A DNA stretch of 64,000 nucleotides from Erysipelotrichaceae bacterium (GTDB lineage: Bacteria > Bacillota_I > Bacilli_A > Erysipelotrichales > Erysipelotrichaceae), in NCBI GenBank assembly GCA_017512885.1, contig JAFWEP010000004.1:62001-126000 (forward strand), read 5' to 3'. Of this stretch, positions 50,059 to 58,140 are shown piece after piece. The position numbers and the translations under genes were made by a program. The first letter of the stretch is position 1; every line of letters starts with the position of its first letter. The notes beneath the pieces are model-generated. The model made no database searches. It was not told the origin of the DNA and saw nothing but the letters and a program-made list of their open reading frames with translations.

Positions 50059-50136
50059 TTTCACATGATTTCAAGAAAATATTTCACACAATTTTCATTT
50101 TTTGAAATTTTTTCAATGTAATGAAATCTATTTTCA
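50059..50136. promoter_or_regulatory. Helically phased TTTCA/TGAAA array between opp and peptidase operons
   Basis: TTTCA occurs at 50059, 50069, 50082, 50093, 50111 and 50132, with the complement TGAAA at 50103 and 50122, so a unit appears every 8-13 bp. The array lies between the two divergent operons. It may be a multi-site operator (part resembles a CodY box) or intrinsically bent DNA. Confidence 0.45.
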
Positions 50137-50140
50137 GATA

Positions 50141-50149
50141 TGTTATACT
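50141..50149 (+). promoter_or_regulatory. Extended -10 of the peptidase operon
   Basis: TGTTATACT is a TGn-extended -10 element. A -35 at the right distance is poor, consistent with an extended -10 promoter. Confidence 0.5.
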
Positions 50150-50157
50150 CAGGTCAA

Positions 50158-50191
50158 GCCTTTCCTGCCTTAAAATATATATAGGAAAGGC
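50158..50191 (+). promoter_or_regulatory. Stem-loop in the leader of the S9 peptidase mRNA
   Basis: GCCTTTCCT and AGGAAAGGC form a perfect 9-bp stem around a 16-nt A/T-rich loop. The 3' arm abuts the ribosome site CGGGAGG, so the structure could modulate translation or stability. Confidence 0.45.
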
Positions 50192-50201
50192 GGGAGGTGC
50201 T

Positions 50202-52169
50202 ATGAAAGAAATCACACAGGATCTGTTCCGGGAGTTCTCTTTCCTGTCAGATCTTTCGATCAGCGAGGATAAAAAGAAACTCTTCTTCGTCGAAGCGAAA
50301 TGCGACAACGAGAAGAACGACTACCGCAAACGCCTGTGGGTCCTCGATACCGAAACGGAGGAAAAGAAGTCCCTGACGGCCTGGGCCGAGAAGTGTTCTC
50401 CCTGCGTACTGGGCAATGAAGTCTGGTTCCTGGAAGAGATCAAGGATCAGAAAGGCACTGCTTTCGCCCTGCTCGATCAGGAGAAGGGCACGAAAGAGAC
50501 TGTCTTCACGCTTCCGCTGGAAGTCGACAGCGTCGAGGTCTATGACGAAAAGAACTGGCTGCTGGCAGCCGGGGTCAATACCCGCTTCCCGGACTACTGG
50601 AAGATGACCGCCGGAGAGAAGGAAGAAGTCGAAAAGATCCTCAAGGAAGAAGCCGACTACAACATCTACGAAGACTATCCCTATGTCTATAACGGCAAGG
50701 GCGTCGTCAACGGTGACCGTACCCGCCTGTTCTTATTCAATAAGGAAACGAAGGAACTGACTCCCGTCTCCGATACATATACCGATGTCGCTTCTCACGA
50801 GATCGGCCAGGGAAAGATCCTCTACAGTGGCTGCCGCTATGAGAGCGTCATCCACTACAGCTCCGAAGTCTACGAATACGACGTAGAGACGAAAAAGACC
50901 AAACAGCTGATCAGCGGCGTGCAGGTCAATGAAGTCTTCTATAAGAACGGTCTGCCCCACTGCTTAGGCACCAAGGGCGAAGAGTACGGCCTGACCGAGA
51001 ATCCGGAAGTCTGTCTCTTCAAGCGCGGCAAGTTGACCGAACTCTATCCTTCCGATACCGGCTTCTACAACGGCATCACCACCGATGTCTGCTACGGCAA
51101 GGGCAAGGGAAAGGCCAAAGAAGGCGAAGAGCGTTACTTCACGACCTGCGTGCAGGATCATGCGGAGATCGTAAAGATCGGCGAGAATGCCCTGGAAACG
51201 GTCGTGAGAGGCAACGGTTCATTGCCGGCCTTCGTCAGAGGCAAGGACTGCTTCTACGTCATCGCTCTGCAGGATCAGAAGCTGGAAGAGCTCTACAAGG
51301 TCAAAGACAATGTCTTTACCCCGCTGACCTCCTTCAACGAAGAGATCCTCAAAGACTGCTATGTGGCGGAACCGGAAGAAGTCATCGTGGAGAAGGCGAT
51401 GCCGGTACAGGGCTGGGTCCTGAAGCCGAAAGACTACGACCCGGAGAAAAAATACCCGGCCATCCTCGACATCCACGGCGGTCCCCGCGGCGCCTACGGC
51501 ACCGTCTATTGCCATGAGATGCAGTACTGGGCGAACCATGGCTACTTCGTCTTCTACTGCAACCCCCGCGGTTCTGACGGCAAGGGCAATGCCTATGCCG
51601 ATCTGACTTCCGGCTGGGGCGGTATCGACTACGAAGATATCCTCGATTTCACCCGCAAGGTCACCGACAGCTATCCGGCCATCGATCCCAGACGGATCGG
51701 CGTCACCGGCGGCTCCTACGGCGGCTATATGACCAACTGGATCATCGGCCACAGCGACAGATTCTGCGCAGCGGCCAGCCAGCGTTCCATCAGCAACTGG
51801 ATCACTGAGATGCTGATCAGCGATACCGGCATCAGTATCGTCGACGAACTCAAGATCAAGAATCCCCGCTATGCCCACGGTGAACTGTGGGATATGTCCC
51901 CGCTGAAATACGTCAACAATGTCCAAACACCGACCCTCTTCATCCATTCCGACGAAGACTACCGCTGTCCGCTGCCGGAAGGATTGCAGATGTATACCGC
52001 ACTGCGCAATCTGGGGGTCGATTCCCGGATCGTGATCTTCAAGGGCGAGAACCACGAGCTCTCCCGCTCCGGAAAGCCTGCACACAGAAGCAGAAGACTC
52101 CAAGAGATCACTTCCTGGATGGATAAGTACTGTAAGAAAGAAGGAAATGAAACATGGAATTTGACCTGA
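50202..52169 (+). CDS. S9 family (prolyl oligopeptidase-like) serine peptidase
   Basis: The protein has 655 residues from MKEITQDLFREFS (CGGGAGG at 5-6 nt); the open 27-codon extension upstream crosses the promoter. An N-terminal beta-propeller-like region of about 390 residues is followed by the alpha/beta-hydrolase peptidase domain: DIHGGPRGAYG, the nucleophile Ser505 in GGSYGGYMT, the Asp in HSDEDYRCP and the His in GENHELS. This is the acylaminoacyl-peptidase/DPP-like architecture. No signal peptide is present, so it would trim imported peptides in the cytosol. It diverges from opp, and its end overlaps the next peptidase gene by 16 nt. Confidence 0.9.
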   Translation: MKEITQDLFREFSFLSDLSISEDKKKLFFVEAKCDNEKNDYRKRLWVLDTETEEKKSLTAWAEKCSPCVLGNEVWFLEEIKDQKGTAFALLDQEKGTKETVFTLPLEVDSVEVYDEKNWLLAAGVNTRFPDYWKMTAGEKEEVEKILKEEADYNIYEDYPYVYNGKGVVNGDRTRLFLFNKETKELTPVSDTYTDVASHEIGQGKILYSGCRYESVIHYSSEVYEYDVETKKTKQLISGVQVNEVFYKNGLPHCLGTKGEEYGLTENPEVCLFKRGKLTELYPSDTGFYNGITTDVCYGKGKGKAKEGEERYFTTCVQDHAEIVKIGENALETVVRGNGSLPAFVRGKDCFYVIALQDQKLEELYKVKDNVFTPLTSFNEEILKDCYVAEPEEVIVEKAMPVQGWVLKPKDYDPEKKYPAILDIHGGPRGAYGTVYCHEMQYWANHGYFVFYCNPRGSDGKGNAYADLTSGWGGIDYEDILDFTRKVTDSYPAIDPRRIGVTGGSYGGYMTNWIIGHSDRFCAAASQRSISNWITEMLISDTGISIVDELKIKNPRYAHGELWDMSPLKYVNNVQTPTLFIHSDEDYRCPLPEGLQMYTALRNLGVDSRIVIFKGENHELSRSGKPAHRSRRLQEITSWMDKYCKKEGNETWNLT

Positions 52170-53590
52170 ACAAGCCCTGGTGTCATTACTTCCACGCGAT
52201 CTCGATGATCCCCCGCGGATCCTGCAATGAGAAAGCGGTCAGCGATTATGTCGTGAACTTTGCCAAAGAGCGCGGCCTGGCCTGGCAGCAGGATGAAGTC
52301 TCTAACGTCATCATCGAGAAACCGGCCACGCCCGGCTACGAAGACGCTCCGGTGATGGTCCTGCAGGCTCACCTGGACATGGTGCCGGCCAAAGAGAAGG
52401 ATTCCGCTCATGACTGGTCCAAAGATCCTCTCGACCTCTATGTCGAAGACGGGCTCCTGAAGGCCAGAGGTACGACCTTAGGCGCCGATGACGGGACCGG
52501 GGTAGCGTACATGCTGGCGCTCTTAGACAGCAGCGACATCCCCCACCCCGCCCTGCAGTGCTTCTTCACCACCATGGAGGAGATCGGTCTGGTCGGTGCG
52601 CTCAAGCTGCGCCCGGGCTGCGTCAAGGGCACGCGGATGATCAACCTGGACGGCGGCGGCATCAACCACTGCGGCCTCTCCTGTGCCGGCGGTGCCAACG
52701 GCATCCTGACCAAGGAGCTCTCCTGGACCCTCAATGAAGCGCCAACCTACAAGGCAGTCGTCCGGGGCCTGGAAGGCGGTCATTCCGCCGGAGCGATCTC
52801 CAAGGAGAAAGCCAATGCCACGATGACTCTCGCCCGCATCCTGAAAGAGACGGAGCTGAAGGGCTGCGACATCGGTCTGGTCTCGATCAACGGCGGGGAA
52901 GTCGACAATGCCATCCCCCGTGAAGCGGAAGCCTGCTTCGTCTCCTCTGCACCCCAGGAAGAGCTCTTTGCGGCCATGGAAGAGAGCGAAAAAGCGATCT
53001 GGGCGGAACTGGAATTCTCCGATGCCGGCTTTGAGCTGGTCAAGGAACCGGTGAAGAAAGCCGCTCTGAAGATCGATCCCAAGCAGTCTCAGGAGATCCT
53101 CGATCTGCTGTTCGTGCTGCCCAACGGCTTCCAGCACAAGTCGATGGCCATCGAAGGACTGACCACCGTCTCCCAGAACCTCGGCATCACCAAGACCACC
53201 CAGAAGAAACTGACCCTGAACTCCCTGATGCGTTCCGCCTTCGAATCAGCCAACGACCACAACATCGCCCGTCTGGCCACCCTGGCCAAAGCCTACGGCT
53301 TCGATTTCGAAGTCGGCATGCGCTATCCGGGCTGGGCTTACCAGGCCGAGAGCGAACTGCGCGAGATCTACGCAAATGTCGTAAGAGAAAAGCTCGGCGA
53401 AGAACTGGTCACCTCGGCCGGCCACGGCGGCAACGAATGCGGCGTCTTCGCCGCCCTCAAGCCGGGCATCGATATCGTGACCTTCGGTCCGATCTCCCGT
53501 TACATCCATACCCCCCAGGAAGAACTGGATCTGGAATCCTTCGACAAGGCCTGGGAAGTCCTGACTGCAATATTGGAGGCAAGTAAGTAA
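52154..53590 (+). CDS. pepD: Aminoacyl-histidine dipeptidase (PepD, M20 family)
   Basis: The protein has 478 residues. M20 metal-site motifs are present: QAHLDMVPAKEKDSAHDW, GTTLGADDGTG, the catalytic Glu pair in TTMEEIGLVGA, and the C-terminal ligand in SAGHGGNECGVF. PepD cleaves Xaa-His and other dipeptides. The start lies inside the last codons of the S9 peptidase gene, suggesting coupled translation. Together with opp this gives import, then oligopeptide trimming, then dipeptide hydrolysis. Confidence 0.92.
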   Translation: MEFDLNKPWCHYFHAISMIPRGSCNEKAVSDYVVNFAKERGLAWQQDEVSNVIIEKPATPGYEDAPVMVLQAHLDMVPAKEKDSAHDWSKDPLDLYVEDGLLKARGTTLGADDGTGVAYMLALLDSSDIPHPALQCFFTTMEEIGLVGALKLRPGCVKGTRMINLDGGGINHCGLSCAGGANGILTKELSWTLNEAPTYKAVVRGLEGGHSAGAISKEKANATMTLARILKETELKGCDIGLVSINGGEVDNAIPREAEACFVSSAPQEELFAAMEESEKAIWAELEFSDAGFELVKEPVKKAALKIDPKQSQEILDLLFVLPNGFQHKSMAIEGLTTVSQNLGITKTTQKKLTLNSLMRSAFESANDHNIARLATLAKAYGFDFEVGMRYPGWAYQAESELREIYANVVREKLGEELVTSAGHGGNECGVFAALKPGIDIVTFGPISRYIHTPQEELDLESFDKAWEVLTAILEASK

Positions 53591-53591
53591 T

Positions 53592-54170
53592 ATGGCAAAA
53601 GGTTTAGTACTCATCCTCTCCGGTGCCAGCTCGGTCGGCAAGTCCGATATCCGTGATGCACTGCTCGCTGACGAAGAAATGAATCTCATCTTCTCCATCT
53701 CCGAAACGACGCGGCCGCGCAAGGAAGGCGAAGTCGACGGCAAGGACTACTACTTCGTCGACCACAAGGATTTCGCGGCTTCCGTCAAGAATAAGGAACT
53801 GCTGGAGTATACCGAATTCAACGGTTACTACTACGGTACTCCCAAGGCTCCGGTCGAGTTCCTGACTTCCAAGGGCAAGAACGTGCTGATCGAAGTCGAA
53901 GCTCAGGGCGTCGGACCGATCAAGCTCAACCTGCCCGATGCGGTCGCCTTCTTCGTCATGCCGGAAAGCTTCGAAGAACTGGAGAAGCAGGTCTATGAAC
54001 GCTACGGTGATGATGAAGCTTCCGTCCAGCGCCGTCTGAACAAGGCCCGTATGGATATGGAGATCGCTCCCCTCTTCCGCAACCAGGTCTCCAACGCGGA
54101 TACCGCCAAAGCGGTGGAACAGATCAAGAAGGTCTTCCTGGAAGAACTGGCCAAGGTCAATCAGGAATAA
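53592..54170 (+). CDS. gmk: Guanylate kinase (Gmk-like)
   Basis: The protein has 192 residues. The P-loop is SGASSVGKSD at residues 10-19, the GMP-binding motif reads SETTRPRKEGEVDGKDYYFV, and YGTPKAPVE and the C-terminal QRRLNKARMDME are typical. It starts 1 nt after pepD. The usual Ser/Gly-Lys-Thr of the P-loop is GKSD here, a small deviation. The last 38 bp of the gene are repeated almost exactly at 58141-58178, showing that an island has inserted at its 3' end and restored the reading frame with only one synonymous difference (CTG versus TTG). Confidence 0.88.
   Translation: MAKGLVLILSGASSVGKSDIRDALLADEEMNLIFSISETTRPRKEGEVDGKDYYFVDHKDFAASVKNKELLEYTEFNGYYYGTPKAPVEFLTSKGKNVLIEVEAQGVGPIKLNLPDAVAFFVMPESFEELEKQVYERYGDDEASVQRRLNKARMDMEIAPLFRNQVSNADTAKAVEQIKKVFLEELAKVNQE
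54133..54170 (+). repeat. Left direct repeat (attL-like) at the gmk 3' end
   Basis: These 38 bp, ending with the gmk stop codon, match 58141-58178 at 37 of 38 positions. The single difference is a synonymous C/T. Confidence 0.85.
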
Positions 54171-54182
54171 AAGCGTTCTCTC

Positions 54183-54213
54183 AGCCTGTTGAATCAATCA
54201 ACAGGCTTTTTTA
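54183..54213 (+). terminator. Current gmk terminator, contributed by the island
   Basis: A 10-bp stem (AGCCTGTTGA and TCAACAGGCT) with a 5-nt loop is followed by TTTTT. It lies inside the island, just after attL. Confidence 0.88.
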
Positions 54214-54354
54214 TTAACAGCTCACAACGGTTCGATAAAACAGTATGCTTTTGTTTTTAATTAAGTGTGATTCATTCCTGTTCCAGTTTTAAAGCACGAT
54301 TCATATTTATATTATTTAATTTTGCACATTTTCTGCATTTTCGTAAATTATATA

Positions 54355-54383
54355 TTGAGTTTTCGCGTTTTCTCTGATACTAT
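54355..54383 (+). promoter_or_regulatory. Promoter of the RloA/RloB defence pair
   Basis: TTGAGT (54355-54360), a 17-bp spacer and TACTAT (54378-54383), 25 bp before the ATPase ATG. Confidence 0.55.
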
Positions 54384-54407
54384 CAAGCCGAAAGGTAGGA
54401 ATGAGCC

Positions 54408-55661
54408 ATGCTTCTACAATTTAATGTATCGAACTTTATGTCTATTAAAGATGAAATAACCCTTACTGCTTTTGCAAACTCCAGCAAGGAACACGAAAAT
54501 AACACCATTAAACTGGGAAAGGAAAATATCCTGCCAAGTATCGCTTTGTATGGGGCGAACGGAGCTGGAAAATCAAATATTTTTAAAGCTTTAACCTGTG
54601 CGATCTTGTTTGTAAGGAGGTCTGAATATCTTCAGATAAATATGCCTACAGGGCTCGAACCATTCCTGTTTGATGAAAACAAAGCAAAAGAGAAGACTAA
54701 AATGGATTTCCTTTTTGTTCATAATGGGAAGAAATTTGAATATGGTTTTTTAGCAGATTCAAATTATGTATACGAAGAGTATTTGTATGAATATAAGTCG
54801 GCAAAACCGACCATGATCTTTGAAAGAACGGAGATTTCAAAATATCGCTTTACTGCTGCATATAAGCATCTTGAAGAATACCAATACAAAAACACGTCCA
54901 ATAAACTATTTATGTGCACCGCTACTGCATGGAACTGCGAAGAAACGAAAGATGCCTATTTGTGGTTTGCAGAAGGTATTGATACATATAATCGATACTC
55001 AATCGAAACCAGCCAATACCTTGAATACTTAGATAAAAACAAGAATAATCCAAAAACAAAAACTTTCTTGTTATCCATGCTGAAACACGCTGAGATCAAC
55101 ATTCAGGATTATGAACTTGAAACGACGATTCTAAAGAATCAACCCATACCGATCTTCCCAGGAGTTCAATTTGATCAGCCGCTTAAAGGAGATGTCAAAC
55201 AATTCAAACTAAAGACCATCCATCAGATCGAGCAGAAAGACGGCAGCCTGCATAATTACGAATTACCTTTTGATCATGAGTCCATGGGAACGATGCTATT
55301 GTTCGCCTATGGGCCGATCATTATGGAAGCCTTGCAAAAAGGAAGGACGCTTGTTATTGATGAACTGGACAACAGTCTTCACCCGAACCTCGTAAGATAC
55401 CTAATAGAGTTATTTAATGACCAGGATATAAACCATAATGGAGCACAACTGATATTCAATACTCACGATATCAGTCTTCTGGATCTTAGCCTTTTCCGAA
55501 GAGATCAAATCTATTTCGTCGAAAAGAATAACAGTACCGGCATAACAGATCTTTATTCTCTCGCCGACTATTCGCCTAGGAAATCGGAAAACATTCAAAA
55601 AGGATACTTGCAGGGTAGATACGGTGCTATTCCGTTCCCGGAAAGCGGAATCGAATGGTAA
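54408..55661 (+). CDS. AAA-family ATPase, RloA/AbiLi-like (anti-phage defence)
   Basis: The protein has 417 residues of the OLD/RecF-like ATPase class. It begins FNVSNFMSIKDEITL. Walker A is GANGAGKS at residues 49-56, the signature-like region is ESMGTMLLFAYGP, Walker B LVIDELDNSLHP, and the switch His is in FNTHDISLLDL. The next gene is RloB, overlapping by 7 bp; RloA-RloB pairs correspond to the lactococcal AbiL abortive-infection system. The likely role is phage sensing by the ATPase and effector action by RloB. Codon use is strongly A/T-biased relative to the chromosome. The ribosome site AAAGGTAGGAATGAG is adequate. Confidence 0.88.
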   Translation: MLLQFNVSNFMSIKDEITLTAFANSSKEHENNTIKLGKENILPSIALYGANGAGKSNIFKALTCAILFVRRSEYLQINMPTGLEPFLFDENKAKEKTKMDFLFVHNGKKFEYGFLADSNYVYEEYLYEYKSAKPTMIFERTEISKYRFTAAYKHLEEYQYKNTSNKLFMCTATAWNCEETKDAYLWFAEGIDTYNRYSIETSQYLEYLDKNKNNPKTKTFLLSMLKHAEINIQDYELETTILKNQPIPIFPGVQFDQPLKGDVKQFKLKTIHQIEQKDGSLHNYELPFDHESMGTMLLFAYGPIIMEALQKGRTLVIDELDNSLHPNLVRYLIELFNDQDINHNGAQLIFNTHDISLLDLSLFRRDQIYFVEKNNSTGITDLYSLADYSPRKSENIQKGYLQGRYGAIPFPESGIEW

Positions 55662-56293
55662 AAAGAATCAAGAAAACAGTTAAAAACAAGCCGACCAGAG
55701 AGAGGAAAAAGATTATCGTTATCGGCACAGAGGGCAACAACAAAACCGAGGTCCAGTATTTCCGTAATTTGGAAAGGCAACAGAGCCAGTACCGCTTCAT
55801 TTTTGCTCAAGGCAATGAAACGGATCCGATTAAAATCCTTAAAAACACTATTCATCGGTCGAGAGAAGAGGAATTGTCATTCAAAAACGGTGATATGTCA
55901 CTAAGCGTGTTCGATCTGGATCTTGATATATCGAAAGTTCCACAACTTGATGAAGCAAAGAAACTCGCCAAAAAAGACAATACTTGTATCATTACTTCAA
56001 ATCCATGCTTTGAGATATGGTATTTAGAACACTTTGGATATACAAGCAAATCTTTTAGCAATAGCCGCGAGCTTATTCGAGAACTGAAAAAACATATACC
56101 TGATTATCAGAAGAATACATGTGACTTTAAATTGCTGTTTCCGCTTACAGATCAGGCTATAAAGAATTGCAAATCATTGGATGAACATCATTGTATGAAC
56201 AGTGAAGAAATCGCATTCGAATTCAGCAACCCACGCACCGATGTCTATAAAATCATTGAAAAAATCCTTTTTGAAAGGGGTGATAATAAATAG
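55655..56293 (+). CDS. RloB-family protein, AbiLii-like effector (Toprim-like)
   Basis: The protein has 212 residues. After a basic N terminus (KRIKKTVKNKPTRERKK), the Toprim-like core shows VIGTEGNNKTEVQYFRNL with the catalytic-type Glu, a central acidic strand SVFDLDLDIS, and NPCFEIWYLEHFGYTSKSFS, the most conserved RloB segment. RloB proteins are predicted nucleases of abortive-infection systems. Translation is coupled to the ATPase gene (ATG inside its last codons). It has the same low-GC composition as its partner. Confidence 0.88.
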   Translation: MVKRIKKTVKNKPTRERKKIIVIGTEGNNKTEVQYFRNLERQQSQYRFIFAQGNETDPIKILKNTIHRSREEELSFKNGDMSLSVFDLDLDISKVPQLDEAKKLAKKDNTCIITSNPCFEIWYLEHFGYTSKSFSNSRELIRELKKHIPDYQKNTCDFKLLFPLTDQAIKNCKSLDEHHCMNSEEIAFEFSNPRTDVYKIIEKILFERGDNK

Positions 56294-56335
56294 CAAGCAA
56301 TAAACCATTGCACATTATGCATAACTAAATAAAAA

Positions 56336-56363
56336 CTCATCTGTTGTTCCAGCAACAAATGAG
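56336..56363 (-). terminator. Hairpin with a minus-strand T-tract after rloB
   Basis: CTCAT-TGTTG pairs with CAACA-ATGAG (one mismatch) around a 6-nt loop. TTTTT follows on the minus strand only, yet no minus-strand gene is visible. It may still weakly end rloB transcription. Confidence 0.4.
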
Positions 56364-56401
56364 CTTCAACCGGATATGTTTCCATAGTCGATCGACAAAA
56401 C

Positions 56402-56473
56402 TATTCTAACATCTCCGGTCCTCACCTGCCAAGAAAGAAACGGTTTTTCTGTTATGAAAGGAGAGTTAGAATA
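56402..56473 (+). promoter_or_regulatory. Long-range hairpin masking the DUF4417 ribosome site
   Basis: TATTCTAAC (56402-56410) pairs with GTTAGAATA (56465-56473), and TCTCC (56412-56416) with GGAGA (56460-56464), leaving one bulged base. The 3' arm contains the Shine-Dalgarno and ends at the ATG, so translation would be blocked when folded. Confidence 0.55.
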
Positions 56474-57148
56474 ATGAGAAAAACGATTTTTGATGATGGT
56501 TTCCATAGCTATTTAGTTGAAGGAGCCAGATTCGTCGGAGATGCCGGGATTCCGATGTTAATGGATCTGAACAACACACAAATCCCTAAAGGATTGATCC
56601 CATTTACAAAAGCAAAACGATCCACTAACAAAAGGAACTATGTCCATTTTTATCAACACGACAAATATTTTAGCAGTGTTCTTACATACACCAAAGAATA
56701 CGTTGACCTGCTGAAGCAGTATGATGGTGTTATTACTCCTGATCCAACGCTTTTCGTTGGTAATTCGAAGTGTTTATTAGAAACCAGCACTTATTTTAAT
56801 CGGGCTGTTGGTTTCTACTTGCAGAAACAAGGAATTCCCGTTATCCCGAATATCAGATGGACTGATGAAAACAGTTATGATTTCTGTTTTCTCGGCGTTC
56901 CAAAGCATTCGATCGTATCGATAAGCACTCATGGATGCTGCAGATCCTACGCAGAGAAAAAGCGATTACGTTCGGGCATTTCTAAAATGCTCGAAGTTTT
57001 GGAACCTAGCGGGATAATTGTTCATGGACACATGCCTGATTCGGTTTTCAAAGATTATTTATCTGCCGCCTCGTTTTACAGATTTCCAAGTGAATTTGAA
57101 TTAACGCACCAATCCATGGAGGCTAAAACTAATGGGATTAACCTTTAA
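56474..57148 (+). CDS. DUF4417 domain-containing protein
   Basis: The protein has 224 residues with DUF4417 features: IPMLMDLNNTQIPKGLIPF, YVHFYQHDKYFSSVL, GVITPDPTLFVG, AVGFYLQKQGIPVIPNIRW and VSISTHGCCRS. The family is common on plasmids and phages of Firmicutes and has no agreed function. The Asp/His-rich pattern hints at an enzyme, but I see no defined catalytic motif. It overlaps the next gene by 17 bp. Low GC marks it as island cargo. Confidence 0.8.
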   Translation: MRKTIFDDGFHSYLVEGARFVGDAGIPMLMDLNNTQIPKGLIPFTKAKRSTNKRNYVHFYQHDKYFSSVLTYTKEYVDLLKQYDGVITPDPTLFVGNSKCLLETSTYFNRAVGFYLQKQGIPVIPNIRWTDENSYDFCFLGVPKHSIVSISTHGCCRSYAEKKRLRSGISKMLEVLEPSGIIVHGHMPDSVFKDYLSAASFYRFPSEFELTHQSMEAKTNGINL

Positions 57149-57503
57149 GGGCGGGGCTAAAAGGCATTTTGCTATTACTGAAAACATACCCGAGGTTGCT
57201 TCTTCTTATCCCTATAAGGAGGGTTACTTCGGTGAACCAGGAACAAGCAGCAAAGTCAGAGTCATTCTCAGTAATGATCCTGCCGCTACAGGAAAAGATT
57301 TCTATGATAAGATCGCTCATGGAGGCATCGAACAGGCGATGCCAAACGGAAAAGGTTTTGTTACAAAAATGTCTGACGGAACGATAATATCTTTTAGACC
57401 AACTACGAAATCTGACAATAATCCTGGTGTCGATATCAATATCGAAAAAAGCGCAGATCACGGAAGCTTAAAGCAGCAAAAAATCCATTTTGAGAAAGGA
57501 TAA
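57132..57503 (+). CDS. Small protein resembling a polymorphic-toxin C-terminal module
   Basis: The protein has 123 residues. The core reads ARG-like KVRVILSNDPAATGKDFYDK, IAHGGIEQAMPNGKGFVTKM, DGTIISFRP, then VDINIEKSADHG and QQKIHFEKG. The pattern (ATGKDFYDKI, DGT-x-FRP, KIHFE at the end) resembles the C-terminal toxin-like modules I recall at the ends of polymorphic toxins and phage minor-head proteins, but here it is free-standing. The family is not firmly identified. It starts inside the DUF4417 gene and is followed within 9 nt by a gene that looks like an immunity protein, supporting a toxin-immunity reading. Confidence 0.55.
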   Translation: MGLTFKGGAKRHFAITENIPEVASSYPYKEGYFGEPGTSSKVRVILSNDPAATGKDFYDKIAHGGIEQAMPNGKGFVTKMSDGTIISFRPTTKSDNNPGVDINIEKSADHGSLKQQKIHFEKG

Positions 57504-57511
57504 AGTTGAAA

Positions 57512-58069
57512 ATGAAACAATATGACTACCGCTTTGATAAGAATCTATTGAGATCGTTCGTTGGCAAAACGTTCAATAGGTTCGTACATCCGCAGTTTAT
57601 TTATACAAAAACTGCAACAATGTATATCGGTTTTATGATCGATAATGTTTCATATTGCATTGAAAACGATTATGAATCGTTGGATTATTTCGGATGGGAT
57701 AATGAAGCAACTGTAACCAGATTATATGAAAAGCCATGGCAAGATATCGTGGAAATGTGGAAAGATAAAGCTTCTATAACAGAGGTGCAAGAAACTATTG
57801 AGTCCATCACAGTTATTAATGACCATTATTCGTCATTCTCTAACGATGTACAGAACTATGATTATTGGGAAACAAGGGCAATTATCTTTCATTTTAAAGA
57901 TCATGAAGTAGCATTCACAAAAAGTGACTGCTGGTTCTCGATGGAAATTGAAATCAGTAAAGGTCACGATTTGCTCAAATATATTCCTGATGGGAAGTTT
58001 ATCTTAGATGATTTTACACAATCAAAGAAACAAACGATATCTACTGAAAGAGAGATTTACACAATCTAA
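57512..58069 (+). CDS. Hypothetical protein, immunity-like
   Basis: The protein has 185 residues from the ATG at 57512; a TTG at 57506 is closer to the ribosome site (AAAGGA, 5 nt) and is an alternative. It is acidic and aromatic-rich without a signal peptide, membrane segment or enzyme motif (FGWDNEATVTRLYEKPW, NYDYWETRAIIFHFKDHE, WFSMEIEIS). Such compact acidic proteins after a toxin module are usually immunity proteins. The family was not recognised. It is the last gene of the island. Confidence 0.5.
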   Translation: MKQYDYRFDKNLLRSFVGKTFNRFVHPQFIYTKTATMYIGFMIDNVSYCIENDYESLDYFGWDNEATVTRLYEKPWQDIVEMWKDKASITEVQETIESITVINDHYSSFSNDVQNYDYWETRAIIFHFKDHEVAFTKSDCWFSMEIEISKGHDLLKYIPDGKFILDDFTQSKKQTISTEREIYTI

Positions 58070-58140
58070 TATGTATCCATTCTCTAAATAAGAGAATCTC
58101 TCAAACAGCATATGTCGATCATGCACTGCTTATTATCATA

